NCBI RefSeq assembly: GCF_008629685.1
Contig: NZ_VWSF01000015.1
Coordinates: 1-64,000, forward strand
DNA from: Adhaeribacter rhizoryzae
GTDB lineage: Bacteria > Bacteroidota > Bacteroidia > Cytophagales > Hymenobacteraceae
Length of the DNA: 64,000 nt
Direction of reading: 5' to 3'
The translations under genes were made by a program, and so were the position numbers. The notes beneath the pieces are model-generated. The model saw nothing but the letters and a program-made list of their open reading frames with translations. It searched no databases and was not told the DNA's origin. Numbering within the stretch: position 1 is the first letter of the stretch; every line of letters starts with the position of its first letter. This document shows positions 1-8,681 of this stretch, piece by piece.

Positions 1-69
1 TCCGCTAAAAAAGCGGTGGCGAAAATATGGAAGAAAGAACCTTACCAATACAAGCCAGATAGTAAATAA
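1..69 (+). CDS. C-terminal end of an unidentified gene cut by the window edge
   Basis: A frame open from the first base reads 22 codons, Ser-Ala-Lys-Lys to Asp-Ser-Lys, and stops at TAA (67-69). The tail is lysine-rich with no recognisable motif. An open stretch this short can occur by chance, so its status as a gene end is only plausible. The next 100 bases hold no gene on the plus strand. Confidence 0.3.
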   Translation, partial: SAKKAVAKIWKKEPYQYKPDSK

Positions 70-170
70 TTTAAATAGTACTTTAACCGTTTAACCTGTA
101 AAGTATTTTCAGGAACCTTCCAAAAGCTACCCCGCATCTGGGGGTGAGAGCCTCACCGTGGAAATTTTAC

Positions 171-590
171 CTATGACAAGCTACTCAGTTGGTAATTATA
201 TTTGGGCTCCTTTATTGGATGCCTGAATAATATAATTCCAAATAATACCGCAAACCCGGCATAATATATCCCTACTAAATAAATGCTGAGCGGTAAACTG
301 GGATAAGTAATCAGCCCCTTTGTTAAGGCAAGACCTGCTATCAAGAAATGATAAGGATTTGCAATAGCAATTGGACGATCGTAAATTCCACCGATGAGCC
401 TGGACTTAGTCATTCAATTAAGCATCCCAAAGCCCAAATAAAGCGCCCCTAGAATTTGCATTTGCAACAGAGTAATTCTGCTTTCTTTTAAGTTAAAATA
501 ATGCAATATCTCATCAGGAATAAAGGTCAAGACCAATCCCATAATTCCTAAGATAATGGCACTCGTGGTCATTACTATTTTGGTATTCAC
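171..590 (-). pseudogene. Four-helix integral membrane protein split by an in-frame TGA
   Basis: One reading frame of 140 codons runs from a GTG at 590-588 to a TAG at 173-171, interrupted only by TGA at 416-414, which is immediately followed by ATG. The upstream part (58 codons) encodes two hydrophobic segments, around ILGIMGLVLTF and ILGALYLGFGML. The downstream part (80 codons) encodes two more, around YHFLIAGLALTKGL and LVGIYYAGFAVLFGIILF. Together they form a compact four-helix protein without charged motifs. A Trp codon (TGG) at the stop position would restore it, and Asn-Trp there fits my memory of related small Bacteroidota membrane proteins. It is either a recent nonsense mutation or a sequencing error; less likely, two separately translated halves. 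Function unknown. Confidence 0.6.
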
Positions 591-825
591 TTTTACAGTT
601 TATCTTATTTTAAATATTTTATCGATAAGCTAAGCTGATATATCTCTGTTCTCTTACACTTACTACCAATGTGTCGAGTATTGCCAAAGACCGGGTAGTT
701 CAGTACTACTGCTCAATAGGGTAACAAATGTTCAGTTTCTTCGGTCAGCCCAATTGCATTACATCAGCCACGCTTTTGGCCCTACCAATGTTGGCGGTTC
801 GTGCCTTTTCCTCTTTGTTTATACA

Positions 826-2901
826 TTATTTTTTTGTCTTATTGTCTTGTCCGTATTGCACAGGATAACCACGCTGCGCCCATACAAGAATTCCTTCGTC
901 AAGGATTGCTGTATGTTTATAGCCAAAACGCCTCAATGTATTTACAACCTTGTCAGATGCTGCGTGAGGACAGGCGCAATAAGCAACAATCCATGTACTG
1001 TCGTTGGGGATATCCTTAATAAATTTATCCGGCTCTTCATAGAAAGGCACAGAAATAGCACCTGGAATGTGGGTCTGGTACCAAGCTGCTTTCGACCTTG
1101 CGTCAAGTATAATCATACGCGAACTGTTTTTTAATGCTTTACGAAGCTGTTCGGCAGATACGTAACGATTATCACGCAATGAAAACTTCGGTGCTTTGTT
1201 GTGGGGGTTTAATACATAATTCTCCGGAAGCGGTTCTGTTACCGTAACTGCTTCCGGAGCATTCCATCCCGAAGCCCGGCTTCTGAGATAGGCCGTAAGT
1301 GCATCTATTTCAACCTTACTGAGACTGTCTTTGAATGATGGCATTGGCGTATTATCCCTTCCTTCTGAAATGGCATAACGTAAAAATGCATCGCTTGCCG
1401 TGGCTAACAGCATGGGGTTTCCCAATGCAGGGGCACTAACACCTTCTCCTTTTGTACCATGACAGCCTGTACAGTGTTTACCATACAACTCTTTCCCGAG
1501 CGCTACATTCCCGGTGATAGGCTCTGCTGACATTTCAATAGGTTTTTTCACCCCGCTTGACTCTTGAAGCCATTGTAATAATAAATCGATGTCAACGTCC
1601 TCTAACGGACCACCCTGGCTTTTCGCATAAGGAGCCATAGCAGTACCTGAGCGTCCGTATGAAATTGCATGCCTGAGATAATTGTAACTGGATCTGGGCA
1701 ACTGAGTTGTCGCTATCAACGAATGAGAACGTAATGAAGGGGCAAAATCTGCAGCATAGCCTTCGCGATTTTTGCCATGACACAAGGCACAGTATTTTGC
1801 ATACATGCCTGATGCATACCGTATAGAAGCACTTTCGAGTTTCGAACCTTCTTTAAAATTGTATATTTTAGCTAGATCTGCCTGCTCTTTTGATTCTTCT
1901 ATAAATTCAAGCTGAACACCGTAAGCATATTCCTTTGATACGCTCAACTGTTTCAGTAATGTGTCAGCGAGTATAGCCTTGGCTGGTACCTTTTTTTTCA
2001 GGAACGCACGCGTGTCTTTAAGATTTTTCACTTCAAAACGTATGGCATATACACCTGGTCCACGTGTTTTCAAAAAGTTGCTAAGTTCATCGCCGGGTGA
2101 TTTGGGAGCCATTAAGTGCAACTCCTGGTTATGCGCTATTTTAAAACGTACTAATGTGTCGTTTACTTCCAGTTCCTTCAATCCGAGCTTTTTAAATTCT
2201 TTACGCCCAACTTTGAAGTCGCTAACAACAATCCGCAAAGAGGATATTCCCACTACTCCATTAGGATGATTCTCATAGTATTTGCGCCAGGTGTAGGGCT
2301 TCCAGGCTTTTTGCACTTCCTGGTAAGGAAGACCAACTACTTCCTTAAAGCTGGGAAGATATGCTGGCGGGTTATTACTGTTAAATTCTATACTGCGCCA
2401 CTGTGGACCGCCATCATCCCAATCCCATCCCTTAGGCATTTCTGTTGTAACACGGCCAGACTGGGGTGCATCCGTTTTAAATCCCTGTGAATGGAGCCAA
2501 TTTCGGGTTGTGTCAACTGAAGATGTAGATAGTGAATACAATCGCACACCCTCATAATGCTTTAAAAAAGATGGAATAAATGAATGCTTTGCTGTAACTA
2601 GTGCTGTATCCTTAACCGAAAGAAGTTCTAACGATGACCAGTCCGGGAAACTAACAGAAGCGCTAAGAGTTCCGTCATATATTCCTTTTTGAGATTTTTC
2701 AGGCAGAGGCATATTAAATCCGAGAACTTTTGCATAATAATTTCGGGCACTATCTAAGTCTTGTATAATTAATGTTGCACTATTAATGCCAAATCCTGCT
2801 CCAAGCAATAGACTGGTATTAAGTTCTTTGTCCTGCTTTGGGGTGCAGGATGAAATAAATCCCAAGAGGATAAACAAAGCTGTATGGAAGTTGGCTTTCA
2901 T
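826..2901 (-). CDS. Periplasmic lipoprotein: two VOC domains, two cytochrome c domains, rhodanese
   Basis: 691 residues. A lipoprotein signal ends at Cys19 (GFISSC), so the protein should be anchored facing the periplasm. Residues about 36-190 and 215-335 look like two glyoxalase/VOC-fold units (openings INSATLIIQDLDSARNYY and ISSLRIVVSDFKVGRKEF). Two class I cytochrome c domains follow, with haem sites CALCH (371-375) and CTGCH (477-481) and likely axial methionines in MAPY (about 422) and MPSF (about 520). A rhodanese domain (about 583-683) has a cysteine-containing loop YCACPHAAS near 642. Known roles of the parts are small-molecule binding or dioxygenase chemistry, electron transfer, and sulfur transfer. 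A joint role in sulfur or aromatic oxidation is inference. It stands alone, with no operon partner within 500 bases. Confidence 0.8.
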   Translation of the reverse strand: MKANFHTALFILLGFISSCTPKQDKELNTSLLLGAGFGINSATLIIQDLDSARNYYAKVLGFNMPLPEKSQKGIYDGTLSASVSFPDWSSLELLSVKDTALVTAKHSFIPSFLKHYEGVRLYSLSTSSVDTTRNWLHSQGFKTDAPQSGRVTTEMPKGWDWDDGGPQWRSIEFNSNNPPAYLPSFKEVVGLPYQEVQKAWKPYTWRKYYENHPNGVVGISSLRIVVSDFKVGRKEFKKLGLKELEVNDTLVRFKIAHNQELHLMAPKSPGDELSNFLKTRGPGVYAIRFEVKNLKDTRAFLKKKVPAKAILADTLLKQLSVSKEYAYGVQLEFIEESKEQADLAKIYNFKEGSKLESASIRYASGMYAKYCALCHGKNREGYAADFAPSLRSHSLIATTQLPRSSYNYLRHAISYGRSGTAMAPYAKSQGGPLEDVDIDLLLQWLQESSGVKKPIEMSAEPITGNVALGKELYGKHCTGCHGTKGEGVSAPALGNPMLLATASDAFLRYAISEGRDNTPMPSFKDSLSKVEIDALTAYLRSRASGWNAPEAVTVTEPLPENYVLNPHNKAPKFSLRDNRYVSAEQLRKALKNSSRMIILDARSKAAWYQTHIPGAISVPFYEEPDKFIKDIPNDSTWIVAYCACPHAASDKVVNTLRRFGYKHTAILDEGILVWAQRGYPVQYGQDNKTKK

Positions 2902-3130
2902 TGGCGTCAGGTTTTGTTTATAGAAAAAATTACTTTCTAAATCTGAAAGATTGAAAACTTAAAAATGCTGAATTTAACTTTACAGAACTGTAGTTGAAGA
3001 AAGAAAAAGATTGGTACAGTTGACCAACATAAACCTCTATGATGATACAAAAAATTATTTATATTATAAAATGTTTTCGTTTTCAGATTTCTTTCACCGC
3101 ATGACCGTCATCTAGTAGTATAAAGGAGTT

Positions 3131-3170
3131 ATTAGGTTTAGCCGCCAAACGGTAGTTGGCTAAACGTAAT
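3131..3170. repeat. Imperfect 13-bp inverted repeat
   Basis: Arms ATTAGGTTTAGCC (3131-3143) and GGCTAAACGTAAT (3158-3170) pair with one mismatch around a 14-base loop, and a GCGGCCG block follows. There is no T-run, so it is not an obvious terminator. It could be an operator, a recombination-site relic or part of a dispersed repeat. Confidence 0.4.
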
Positions 3171-3365
3171 AGCGGCCGTTAATATAGTATAAAATTTATA
3201 TATTCAAGGTTGGTACCGGCAGGTTTTTAAGAAAGGAGATTCCCTTATAAAGTACCAGAAAAAGCCTCCAAAAAAGCTCCACTCCATTTACTGCAAAAGG
3301 GGTTTAGCTGATAAGTGTGGTTATGTTAACCAGGAGTCTGGATAACATTAATACTGGTATAAGAA

Positions 3366-3391
3366 GAAGTACGCCTGGTGAGGTGTACTTC
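3366..3391 (-). terminator. Stable hairpin, possible terminator of the sigma-factor pair
   Basis: An 11-bp stem (GAAGTACGCCT with AGGTGTACTTC, one G-U pair) closes on a 4-base loop. It lies about 80 bases past the stop of the membrane protein at 3470. The following tract is only moderately T-rich, so terminator function is tentative. Confidence 0.4.
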
Positions 3392-3469
3392 CTGCTATTT
3401 TAACCTGAGTTACTAGAATTAACCGCTGTTATTCCCCGCCTCAGCTGCTTTATAATGGATGAGCTTCAT

Positions 3470-4099
3470 TTAGTCTTTCTGCTCAAATTCATCCAGAATA
3501 GTTTGAAGTTGCTTTATCGGAAGGATAAAGCTCTTTTTGTTTTCCGCATAGATAGCGGCTATGCAGGAGGCAAGTGAAAGAAGGAAGGTGATAATAGCGC
3601 CCCACCAATGCTGGTGAACGCCTCCCGGCACATACAAGGCAAACACGAGGAAAACTCCGATGGCACAGCTGGAGGGTATTAAAAGAAATTCATACAATTT
3701 TTTAAAATGGTAAAAGCTGCGTAACAAAGCCTGCTGGCCAAACACATAATTATACAAAGAGGTGTCGATGTTTGACTGCAGCACCGGTTTTTCTGTAACC
3801 AGCTTTTTAAATTTGCGCAACAGCACTATGGTAAAAGGGATATACAATAAAATGCCCGCTATAGCCAAATAAAGAATCCTGCTGCTTTGCCCGTACTTCA
3901 CCATTACATGACCGAGCAGTGCGTAAACAATCAACTGCAAGGTAAATGAGGCCCAAAAATAGTTCAACGCGCTTTTGGTGTGTTGCTGAACCCGATTACG
4001 AATAATTTTTACAAGAGAAGCCTGCGTAATAGTGCCCTGATTAGCCCCTGCATTTTCTTTTTGCTCCCATATTCTTTTGTATTCTTCAAGTGTTGACAT
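3470..4099 (-). CDS. Membrane protein coupled to an ECF sigma factor (possible anti-sigma)
   Basis: 209 residues. A soluble N-terminal stretch of about 45 residues is followed by two hydrophobic hairpins: segments around 50-70 and 78-98, then 140-160 and 165-185. The C-terminus (KQLQTILDEFEQKD) is charged and probably cytosolic. The start ATG lies inside the last 14 bases of the sigma-factor gene, so the two are translationally coupled. Membrane proteins in this position often restrain the sigma factor, but no zinc-binding anti-sigma motif is visible, so an anti-sigma role rests on context only. The family is not recognised. Confidence 0.6.
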   Translation of the reverse strand: MSTLEEYKRIWEQKENAGANQGTITQASLVKIIRNRVQQHTKSALNYFWASFTLQLIVYALLGHVMVKYGQSSRILYLAIAGILLYIPFTIVLLRKFKKLVTEKPVLQSNIDTSLYNYVFGQQALLRSFYHFKKLYEFLLIPSSCAIGVFLVFALYVPGGVHQHWWGAIITFLLSLASCIAAIYAENKKSFILPIKQLQTILDEFEQKD

Positions 4100-4604
4100 T
4101 ATTAATGGATTTAATTTTTTCTTTTAATTGGGTTTCTAGTTCTTTTTTTATTCTGACTAATCGGACGCTCACATTAGAACGGGAGAGCCCCACGATAGCA
4201 GCTATTTCTTCATAGCTCATACTCTCTAGGTAAAGCAGCACAATGGCTTTGTTCAACGGGGAAAGAAAGGCAATGGCATCCAGCAGCAGGTTTATCGCTT
4301 CTTCTTTATTTTCCGGCATCTCGGCAGCAATTTCATAGTGCGCCCAAGAAAGCGATTCAAACTTTTTTCTTTTTTGGTTGCGCTTCATCGTTAGGGCGGT
4401 GTTCAGGCAGACTTGGTACATCCAGGTAGAAAATTTGCTTCGGCCATCAAAACACGGGTAAGAACGCCAGAGTTGGTACATCATTTCCTGCAAGACATCT
4501 TCCCGGTCGTGAGCATCCTGAAAATATACGCGAAGCACCTTATGCACTATGCCCAGGTTCTCATTAATGGCTTCCAGAAAACGATGGTCTAACTTTTCCG
4601 TCAT
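4086..4604 (-). CDS. ECF-type RNA polymerase sigma-70 factor
   Basis: 172 residues, the usual ECF length. Region 2 spans about 15-85, with the core-binding and -10-melting segment HDREDVLQEMMYQLWRSYP and FSTWMYQVCLNTALT. Region 4 spans about 105-160, with the helix-turn-helix MSYEEIAAIVGLSRSNVSVRL. No region 1 or 3 is present. It would direct RNA polymerase to a small regulon, probably under control of the membrane protein that overlaps its 3' end. The stimulus cannot be told from sequence. Assignment to the sigma-70/ECF family is firm. Confidence 0.92.
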   Translation of the reverse strand: MTEKLDHRFLEAINENLGIVHKVLRVYFQDAHDREDVLQEMMYQLWRSYPCFDGRSKFSTWMYQVCLNTALTMKRNQKRKKFESLSWAHYEIAAEMPENKEEAINLLLDAIAFLSPLNKAIVLLYLESMSYEEIAAIVGLSRSNVSVRLVRIKKELETQLKEKIKSINNVNT

Positions 4605-4751
4605 GGTAAAACTGATTACTCTCTTATTAGTAACCGGTACTTATAAAAAGCTACAAAAATTTGATTTTTTAATTCTGTATCACTTTGTCCATCTAAGTAT
4701 TCATAAATATACCCTGATTTAAAAGATGGTTTAATAAAATGAATAGGCAAT

Positions 4752-4781
4752 AAAAAAGACCTGGTGATGCCAAGTCTTTTT
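4752..4781 (-). terminator. Rho-independent terminator, T-rich on both sides
   Basis: AAAAAGAC...GTCTTTTT arms with an inner TGG/CCA pair and a short loop. On the minus strand it follows the DUF5990 remnant and the fragment at 4814-4960, and it separates them from the sigma-factor gene. Confidence 0.65.
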
Positions 4782-4813
4782 ACTTCTCATTTTTTGGTCC
4801 TTTTTTAAGGCAA

Positions 4814-4960
4814 CTAGTTAACATATTTTAGTCCTACATTATCGCCACCACATTGCAGGTATTGCCTCAGCCAGGGCATTACCGAAGTTGCATAAATATA
4901 TATAGTTCCCTTAGCGTTTGTCACCGCAATAGTATTCTCTCCGCCTTGGTTGCGGCAATA
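4814..4960 (-). pseudogene. Orphan C-terminal coding fragment
   Basis: Downstream of the broken DUF5990 gene, a 48-codon open frame without a start codon reads protein-like sequence (GENTIAVTNAKGTIYIYATS, then LRQYLQCGGDNVGLKYVN) to a TAG at 4816-4814. It is bounded upstream by a TAG. Its composition is plausible for a real protein end, but I recognise no family. It may be the relic of a second gene in the same decayed locus, or chance. Confidence 0.3.
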
Positions 4961-4965
4961 CTATG

Positions 4966-5417
4966 TTATGCGCCCGCTAAGTCGTAAAGCTTGAGCATAG
5001 ACCATCCGCCAAAGGGCTTCACCGTTGCAAAGACAAGCCTGCCGTCCTCCGTTCTGCCAGGCACTATGCAGGACCTGCAATACGCATCTTCATCTAATAA
5101 AGAGTCCTGAAAGTCTGCTTCGAGAAAGGGAACCTTCAGGCGGCTGCTCCAGGGTGCTCCAGTTTGTCCGGCATAGCAGCCAATGTTAATGTAAACAAAG
5201 CGATTCCCGGCCAGGCCTTGGACAAATGGCCCCTAAGAGGAACACCTTGTCCGTTTGCTTGCGTTACCTGAATGGCAAAATCAAAGGTAGAATCCGTTCT
5301 TTTTCCGAGTTGCGCCTGCTCAGTATCGTAATCGGCCCCTTTCCCTTTCTGTAATCCATACATCACACCCTCAACCAGGTTCTGTAGTACTATTCTCAAC
5401 TTAATTTCTTTTGACAT
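4966..5417 (-). pseudogene. DUF5990-family protein, broken by a frameshift
   Basis: From ATG 5417 the frame reads MSKEIKLRIVLQNLVEGV and GLQKGKGADYDTEQAQ, the normal N-terminus of DUF5990 proteins, then drifts out of register near 5230. In another frame the sequence continues with the conserved family core: GPFVQGLAGNRFVYINIG, then YAGQTGAPWSSRLKVPF, ending at TAA 4968-4966. Inserting one base near 5228-5232 (around CTTAGGGG) would join the two into a protein of about 150 residues, the usual family length. The 93-residue product of the uncorrected frame lacks the conserved half. Family function is unknown. This is either a genuine frameshift or a base-calling error. Confidence 0.75.
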
Positions 5418-5913
5418 ATAACAGAATTAGGAATTGAACTTTGGCACATAACGGTCCTCGGCTAGGGGTCCATTTTAATAAGCTTTAATTTGTGTTGGGC
5501 AAAGTTATTTAATTGGTTTAGGTGCTACCTTGTTATACGATGGCAGCCATGGCCTAGTGCTTATATTATTGCCCACCGACAGGATTCGGTCCTTAGATTA
5601 GATGTAGTGAGCCTGAATAATGTCCAGGCACAGGGTAAAAGCGCTGGCTAAATGTAGAAGGGTCGTAATAATCTTAATTTCGGGTGCTAATTAACATAAC
5701 CCGGTATATAAGGCAACTAACAGGAAATTACTTGTTTAAACAGACCCATAAACATTCTTAAGGGAAATCGAAGTTGTCCTGGCTATACATAGCCCATATT
5801 CCGGCAGGGCAAAGTCCAAACTATTTAGCCCACTATCGTATACGAAATTCCATCAACGTAACTGTCTTTTATTTTTAAAGGTAAGTTGGTAGAGGTAATC
5901 TCGGAAATTGTAT
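5418..5913. other. Intergenic region, about 500 bases
   Basis: Divergent region between the broken DUF5990 gene and the HAD gene. I found no coherent reading frame, RNA or repeat. Together with the neighbouring broken genes it gives the impression of decayed DNA. Confidence 0.4.
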
Positions 5914-6843
5914 ATGGCGCTAACGGAAGAACAGAAAAAACTAATTCAGGATTATGTCATTCAACCCGCTTTCAGGCAAAATGGCGGGTTAATAACTGAT
6001 TTAGATGGCACCATTGTGCAGCACCTAGACGGAAATTATTCCGTACCCACCCAGGTGCAGGCCGGCTTAAATAATTTATACCGGGTTAATTGCCCCATCA
6101 TCCTAAATACCATCCGGTTTCCCCTTTCCATCATCAAAACCTTTGCCGCTGTTTTATATCCGATTGCCCAGAATCCAATTCCGGTAATTTCGTTAAACGG
6201 CAGCCAATGGGGTTATATTTCGCCAGGGGAAAACGAAGAGTTTAGTTTCTCAGAAGCCGGAGCGCAACCTTTAAAGCCCGCAGAAATTAAGCGCTTTATG
6301 GATGATATCCGGCTCCTGATACAACAAAAGGTACCCAACATAGCCGCTTTTTATTATCCACGGGATTGGACCAAAGGAGAGATTATCTGGTCGGCAGAGG
6401 AAAGCCGGGTTGCCGAAATGGCGCAAACGTATAAAAGCGCTTCGAGGGTTTACAGCAGTAGCCTCTCAACTTTAGAAAAGAATCTAGCCGCCGAAGAAAT
6501 CAGCATGATTTTTTTACTGGTTAAGAAAGACCTTATTCCAGGTACGCACCTGCAACATAACCTCAAAGATTTTTACACCACCGCCGGTGTAAACAAGCTT
6601 GCCGGTGCCCACGCTTTTGTAAATCAGCTTGGGCGTAACTTAAAAAATTTTATTGGGGCCGGCGATACTCCGATGGATGTGTTTCTAAAAGAAACCGGAG
6701 TCGTTATAAAGGTAGGCGATTTACCCCTGAGTTTCGATTGCCAGGCGACCATTTTGCCGGTAAAAACAGTATCGGAAATAGGTGAGGTCTTTACCCAGAT
6801 AGCGGAGGGCTATAAACTTAAAGACCCCAGCTACCAGTTATAA
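5914..6843 (+). CDS. HAD-superfamily hydrolase (Cof/sugar-phosphatase-like)
   Basis: 309 residues from the ATG at 5914; a TTG two codons upstream (5908) is the only in-frame alternative. HAD motif I is GLITDLDGTIV, containing the nucleophile and acid/base aspartates in DxDxT. The motif IV region is NFIGAGDTPMDVFLKETG. Between them lies a large cap insertion (about 95-225), as in Cof-type and sucrose/trehalose-phosphate phosphatases. The expected activity is Mg-dependent dephosphorylation of a small phosphorylated metabolite; the substrate is unknown. Its stop codon overlaps the 3' end of the convergent kinase-like gene by 6 bases, so the two cannot share a transcript. Confidence 0.8.
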   Translation: MALTEEQKKLIQDYVIQPAFRQNGGLITDLDGTIVQHLDGNYSVPTQVQAGLNNLYRVNCPIILNTIRFPLSIIKTFAAVLYPIAQNPIPVISLNGSQWGYISPGENEEFSFSEAGAQPLKPAEIKRFMDDIRLLIQQKVPNIAAFYYPRDWTKGEIIWSAEESRVAEMAQTYKSASRVYSSSLSTLEKNLAAEEISMIFLLVKKDLIPGTHLQHNLKDFYTTAGVNKLAGAHAFVNQLGRNLKNFIGAGDTPMDVFLKETGVVIKVGDLPLSFDCQATILPVKTVSEIGEVFTQIAEGYKLKDPSYQL

Positions 6844-7629
6844 AACAGGACCCGTTAAAGACGGGTGGGTTTTTATTAAAGGAATAGCCTGGTTCAGATT
6901 TTGAATAATTCTGTTTTTAAAATCCCCCATTGGTAAGCACTGCACCCGGTTCAATAAATCCAAAACCATCTCCATAACCGCTTGCCGGTCAAACCGGATT
7001 TCCCGGCCAAACTCCCGCGGCATGTCTTCTGTAAACCAGTTATCAATTAAGCCGGTATAACCAGCACTCATAGCGTATTCAAAATCAACATGATGGCATG
7101 CACATTCCGGCGTGAATGGATTGGAAACAATCATATTCTTCGGCTTGCGGTCATTGTCTCCGTAACCTAATGTAATTTTAGTGGCATCCCAGGCGGCCTG
7201 GTGCGCCAGTTCTTTCCGGAGGGCTTCGGCAATTGTTTCGTCCTGCAAAATATCTGCCAGTCGGGTACCCGGCACTTCTTGCGTAGCCAGCACCATGTGG
7301 GCAATATTTAATTCAGCATCCTGGTAAAAACTTATGTCCTTAATGCCGGGCAAGTTCAAGCCCAAAAATGGTGCATACCAATAACAATTATATTCCAGTT
7401 CGGCCTGGGCCTGCACTAGTGGGTAGCGTTCATCTAACAGGCAATCCTGCTGATGGATGTAATACGTTTGCTTTATTTCGTAATGAAAAATCTGGCGGCG
7501 CATGCGTTCCGGTTTTTGGCCTGTATCGCGATAAATCGGTTTTAATAGGGCGTTATCCCGGTTTGTTCTGAATTCCTGCCAGGTAATAGTACTATTTTGT
7601 AGTTCCGTAAAGGGTGAATTTATGAGCAT
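6838..7629 (-). CDS. Protein-kinase-like (PKL-fold) phosphotransferase candidate
   Basis: 263 residues, no signal or membrane segment. The C-terminal half resembles the catalytic loop and metal site of aminoglycoside/choline-kinase-like folds: GYGDNDRKPKNMIV (Asp, then Lys-Asn) followed about 15 residues later by HHVDFEYAM, where the Asp would bind metal. An upstream segment MVLATQEVPGTRLADIL resembles the hinge of such kinases. A canonical glycine-rich loop is not obvious. It may phosphorylate a small molecule or be an inactive relative. The tail-to-tail HAD phosphatase is suggestive of opposing activities, but that is inference. Confidence 0.55.
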   Translation of the reverse strand: MLINSPFTELQNSTITWQEFRTNRDNALLKPIYRDTGQKPERMRRQIFHYEIKQTYYIHQQDCLLDERYPLVQAQAELEYNCYWYAPFLGLNLPGIKDISFYQDAELNIAHMVLATQEVPGTRLADILQDETIAEALRKELAHQAAWDATKITLGYGDNDRKPKNMIVSNPFTPECACHHVDFEYAMSAGYTGLIDNWFTEDMPREFGREIRFDRQAVMEMVLDLLNRVQCLPMGDFKNRIIQNLNQAIPLIKTHPSLTGPVL

Positions 7630-7801
7630 GAATTAGTTTATAGGTAGGTAACATTATTTTCAGAAAAAATACTCATAAAGCACCTGGTATTAAGAGGTTA
7701 TTTTCAGCTGATTTGGTTCGGGATGAAGATATAGAAAAAAAAGCATATTTTTGCATATTACTGCCAACCAGCAAAATTTATTTGCATTTTTTTGATTATC
7801 A

Positions 7802-8458
7802 AAAATTCAGAAAGCAATAAGCCGCCATTTTCGCAAATGGCCCTGTGACGGCAGCCTGACCAAGGCCTGGGTGGAGCTTCTTAAAAGCCAGCGCCGGCTA
7901 ATAGACTTGTTCAGCGTGCAACTAGATAGTAGCCAGACTATCTGCAAGAATGGCGGGGAAAGCATTGGTTATCAAACCAGGAAAGTCGCTAACAGTTGCA
8001 ACAGCCTGTTTTTAACTGATAATAAGGGGCAGATGCTGGCATGCAGCCCGCCCGTATCAGGTGCCCATCATGATTTATATGAGATAGAGGCGGTATCTAA
8101 ACAACTCTTTAATTTGTTAAAAGAAGCAGGCATTGAAACAGAAGGCTTATTTTTAAATGCCGACGCCGGCTTTGATTCAGCTAAATTTAGAAGCTTGTGC
8201 GCCAAAATGTAAATAGAGGTTAATATTGCTTTTAATCCCAGGAATGGAAACCCACCGGATGATTATGTATATTTTGATGAACAGCTTTTTAAAAGAAGGG
8301 ACGCTATAGAAAGGGTCAATGCCTGGTTAGACAGCTTTAAAGCTTTACTCGTACGCTTTGAAACTAAAGCCCTGCACTGGTTCAACCTCCAGCTCTTAGC
8401 TTTTATGGTCCTCTTTATCCGAAAAATTAACAAAAAAAACTCTAAACAGCTTCATTGA
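7802..8458 (+). pseudogene. IS5-family DDE transposase remnant
   Basis: One frame runs from about 7802 to TGA 8458. It reads AISRHFRKWPCDGSLTKAW, then a DDE-type core (VQLDSSQTICKNGGESIGYQ; LFLTDNKGQMLACSPPVSG; LFLNADAGFDSAKFRSLC), then the C-terminal YFDEQLFKRRDAIERVNAWL region. It lacks the N-terminal start expected in this family and has a TAA at 8210-8212 where the protein should continue, so it cannot encode an active transposase. I see no clear terminal inverted repeats. It is an old, immobile insertion-sequence relic. Confidence 0.8.
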
Positions 8459-8640
8459 TTTCTAAAATAAACAAATTATAAATAATTGCATTAATTTAAG
8501 TCAACAAAAACCACACTAAGCATAATATTACCTGTAGGGTTGGGTTTAGTTTAAAACAAATGGAGCGTTTTTGATTACGAACTGGGGGCTTTAAATTCCT
8601 AAATACTCATAATAAAAAATATAGGATAAGGGTAAAACAA

Positions 8641-8673
8641 AACACCCAGCTCTTTATCTTAAAGCTGGGTGTT
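8641..8673 (-). terminator. Terminator of the tmRNA gene
   Basis: Arms AACACCCAGCT (8641-8651) and AGCTGGGTGTT (8663-8673). On the minus strand it lies 8 bases past the mature tmRNA 3' end and is followed by a T-rich tract. Confidence 0.85.
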
Positions 8674-8681
8674 AATTTTTG

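Larger units (their letters stand above)
2902..3469. other. Intergenic region, 568 bases
   Basis: Upstream region of the VOC-cytochrome-rhodanese lipoprotein and downstream region of the sigma-factor pair. It holds an imperfect inverted repeat (3131-3170) and a G/C-containing hairpin (3366-3391), both listed separately. I see no convincing gene or RNA. Confidence 0.5.
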
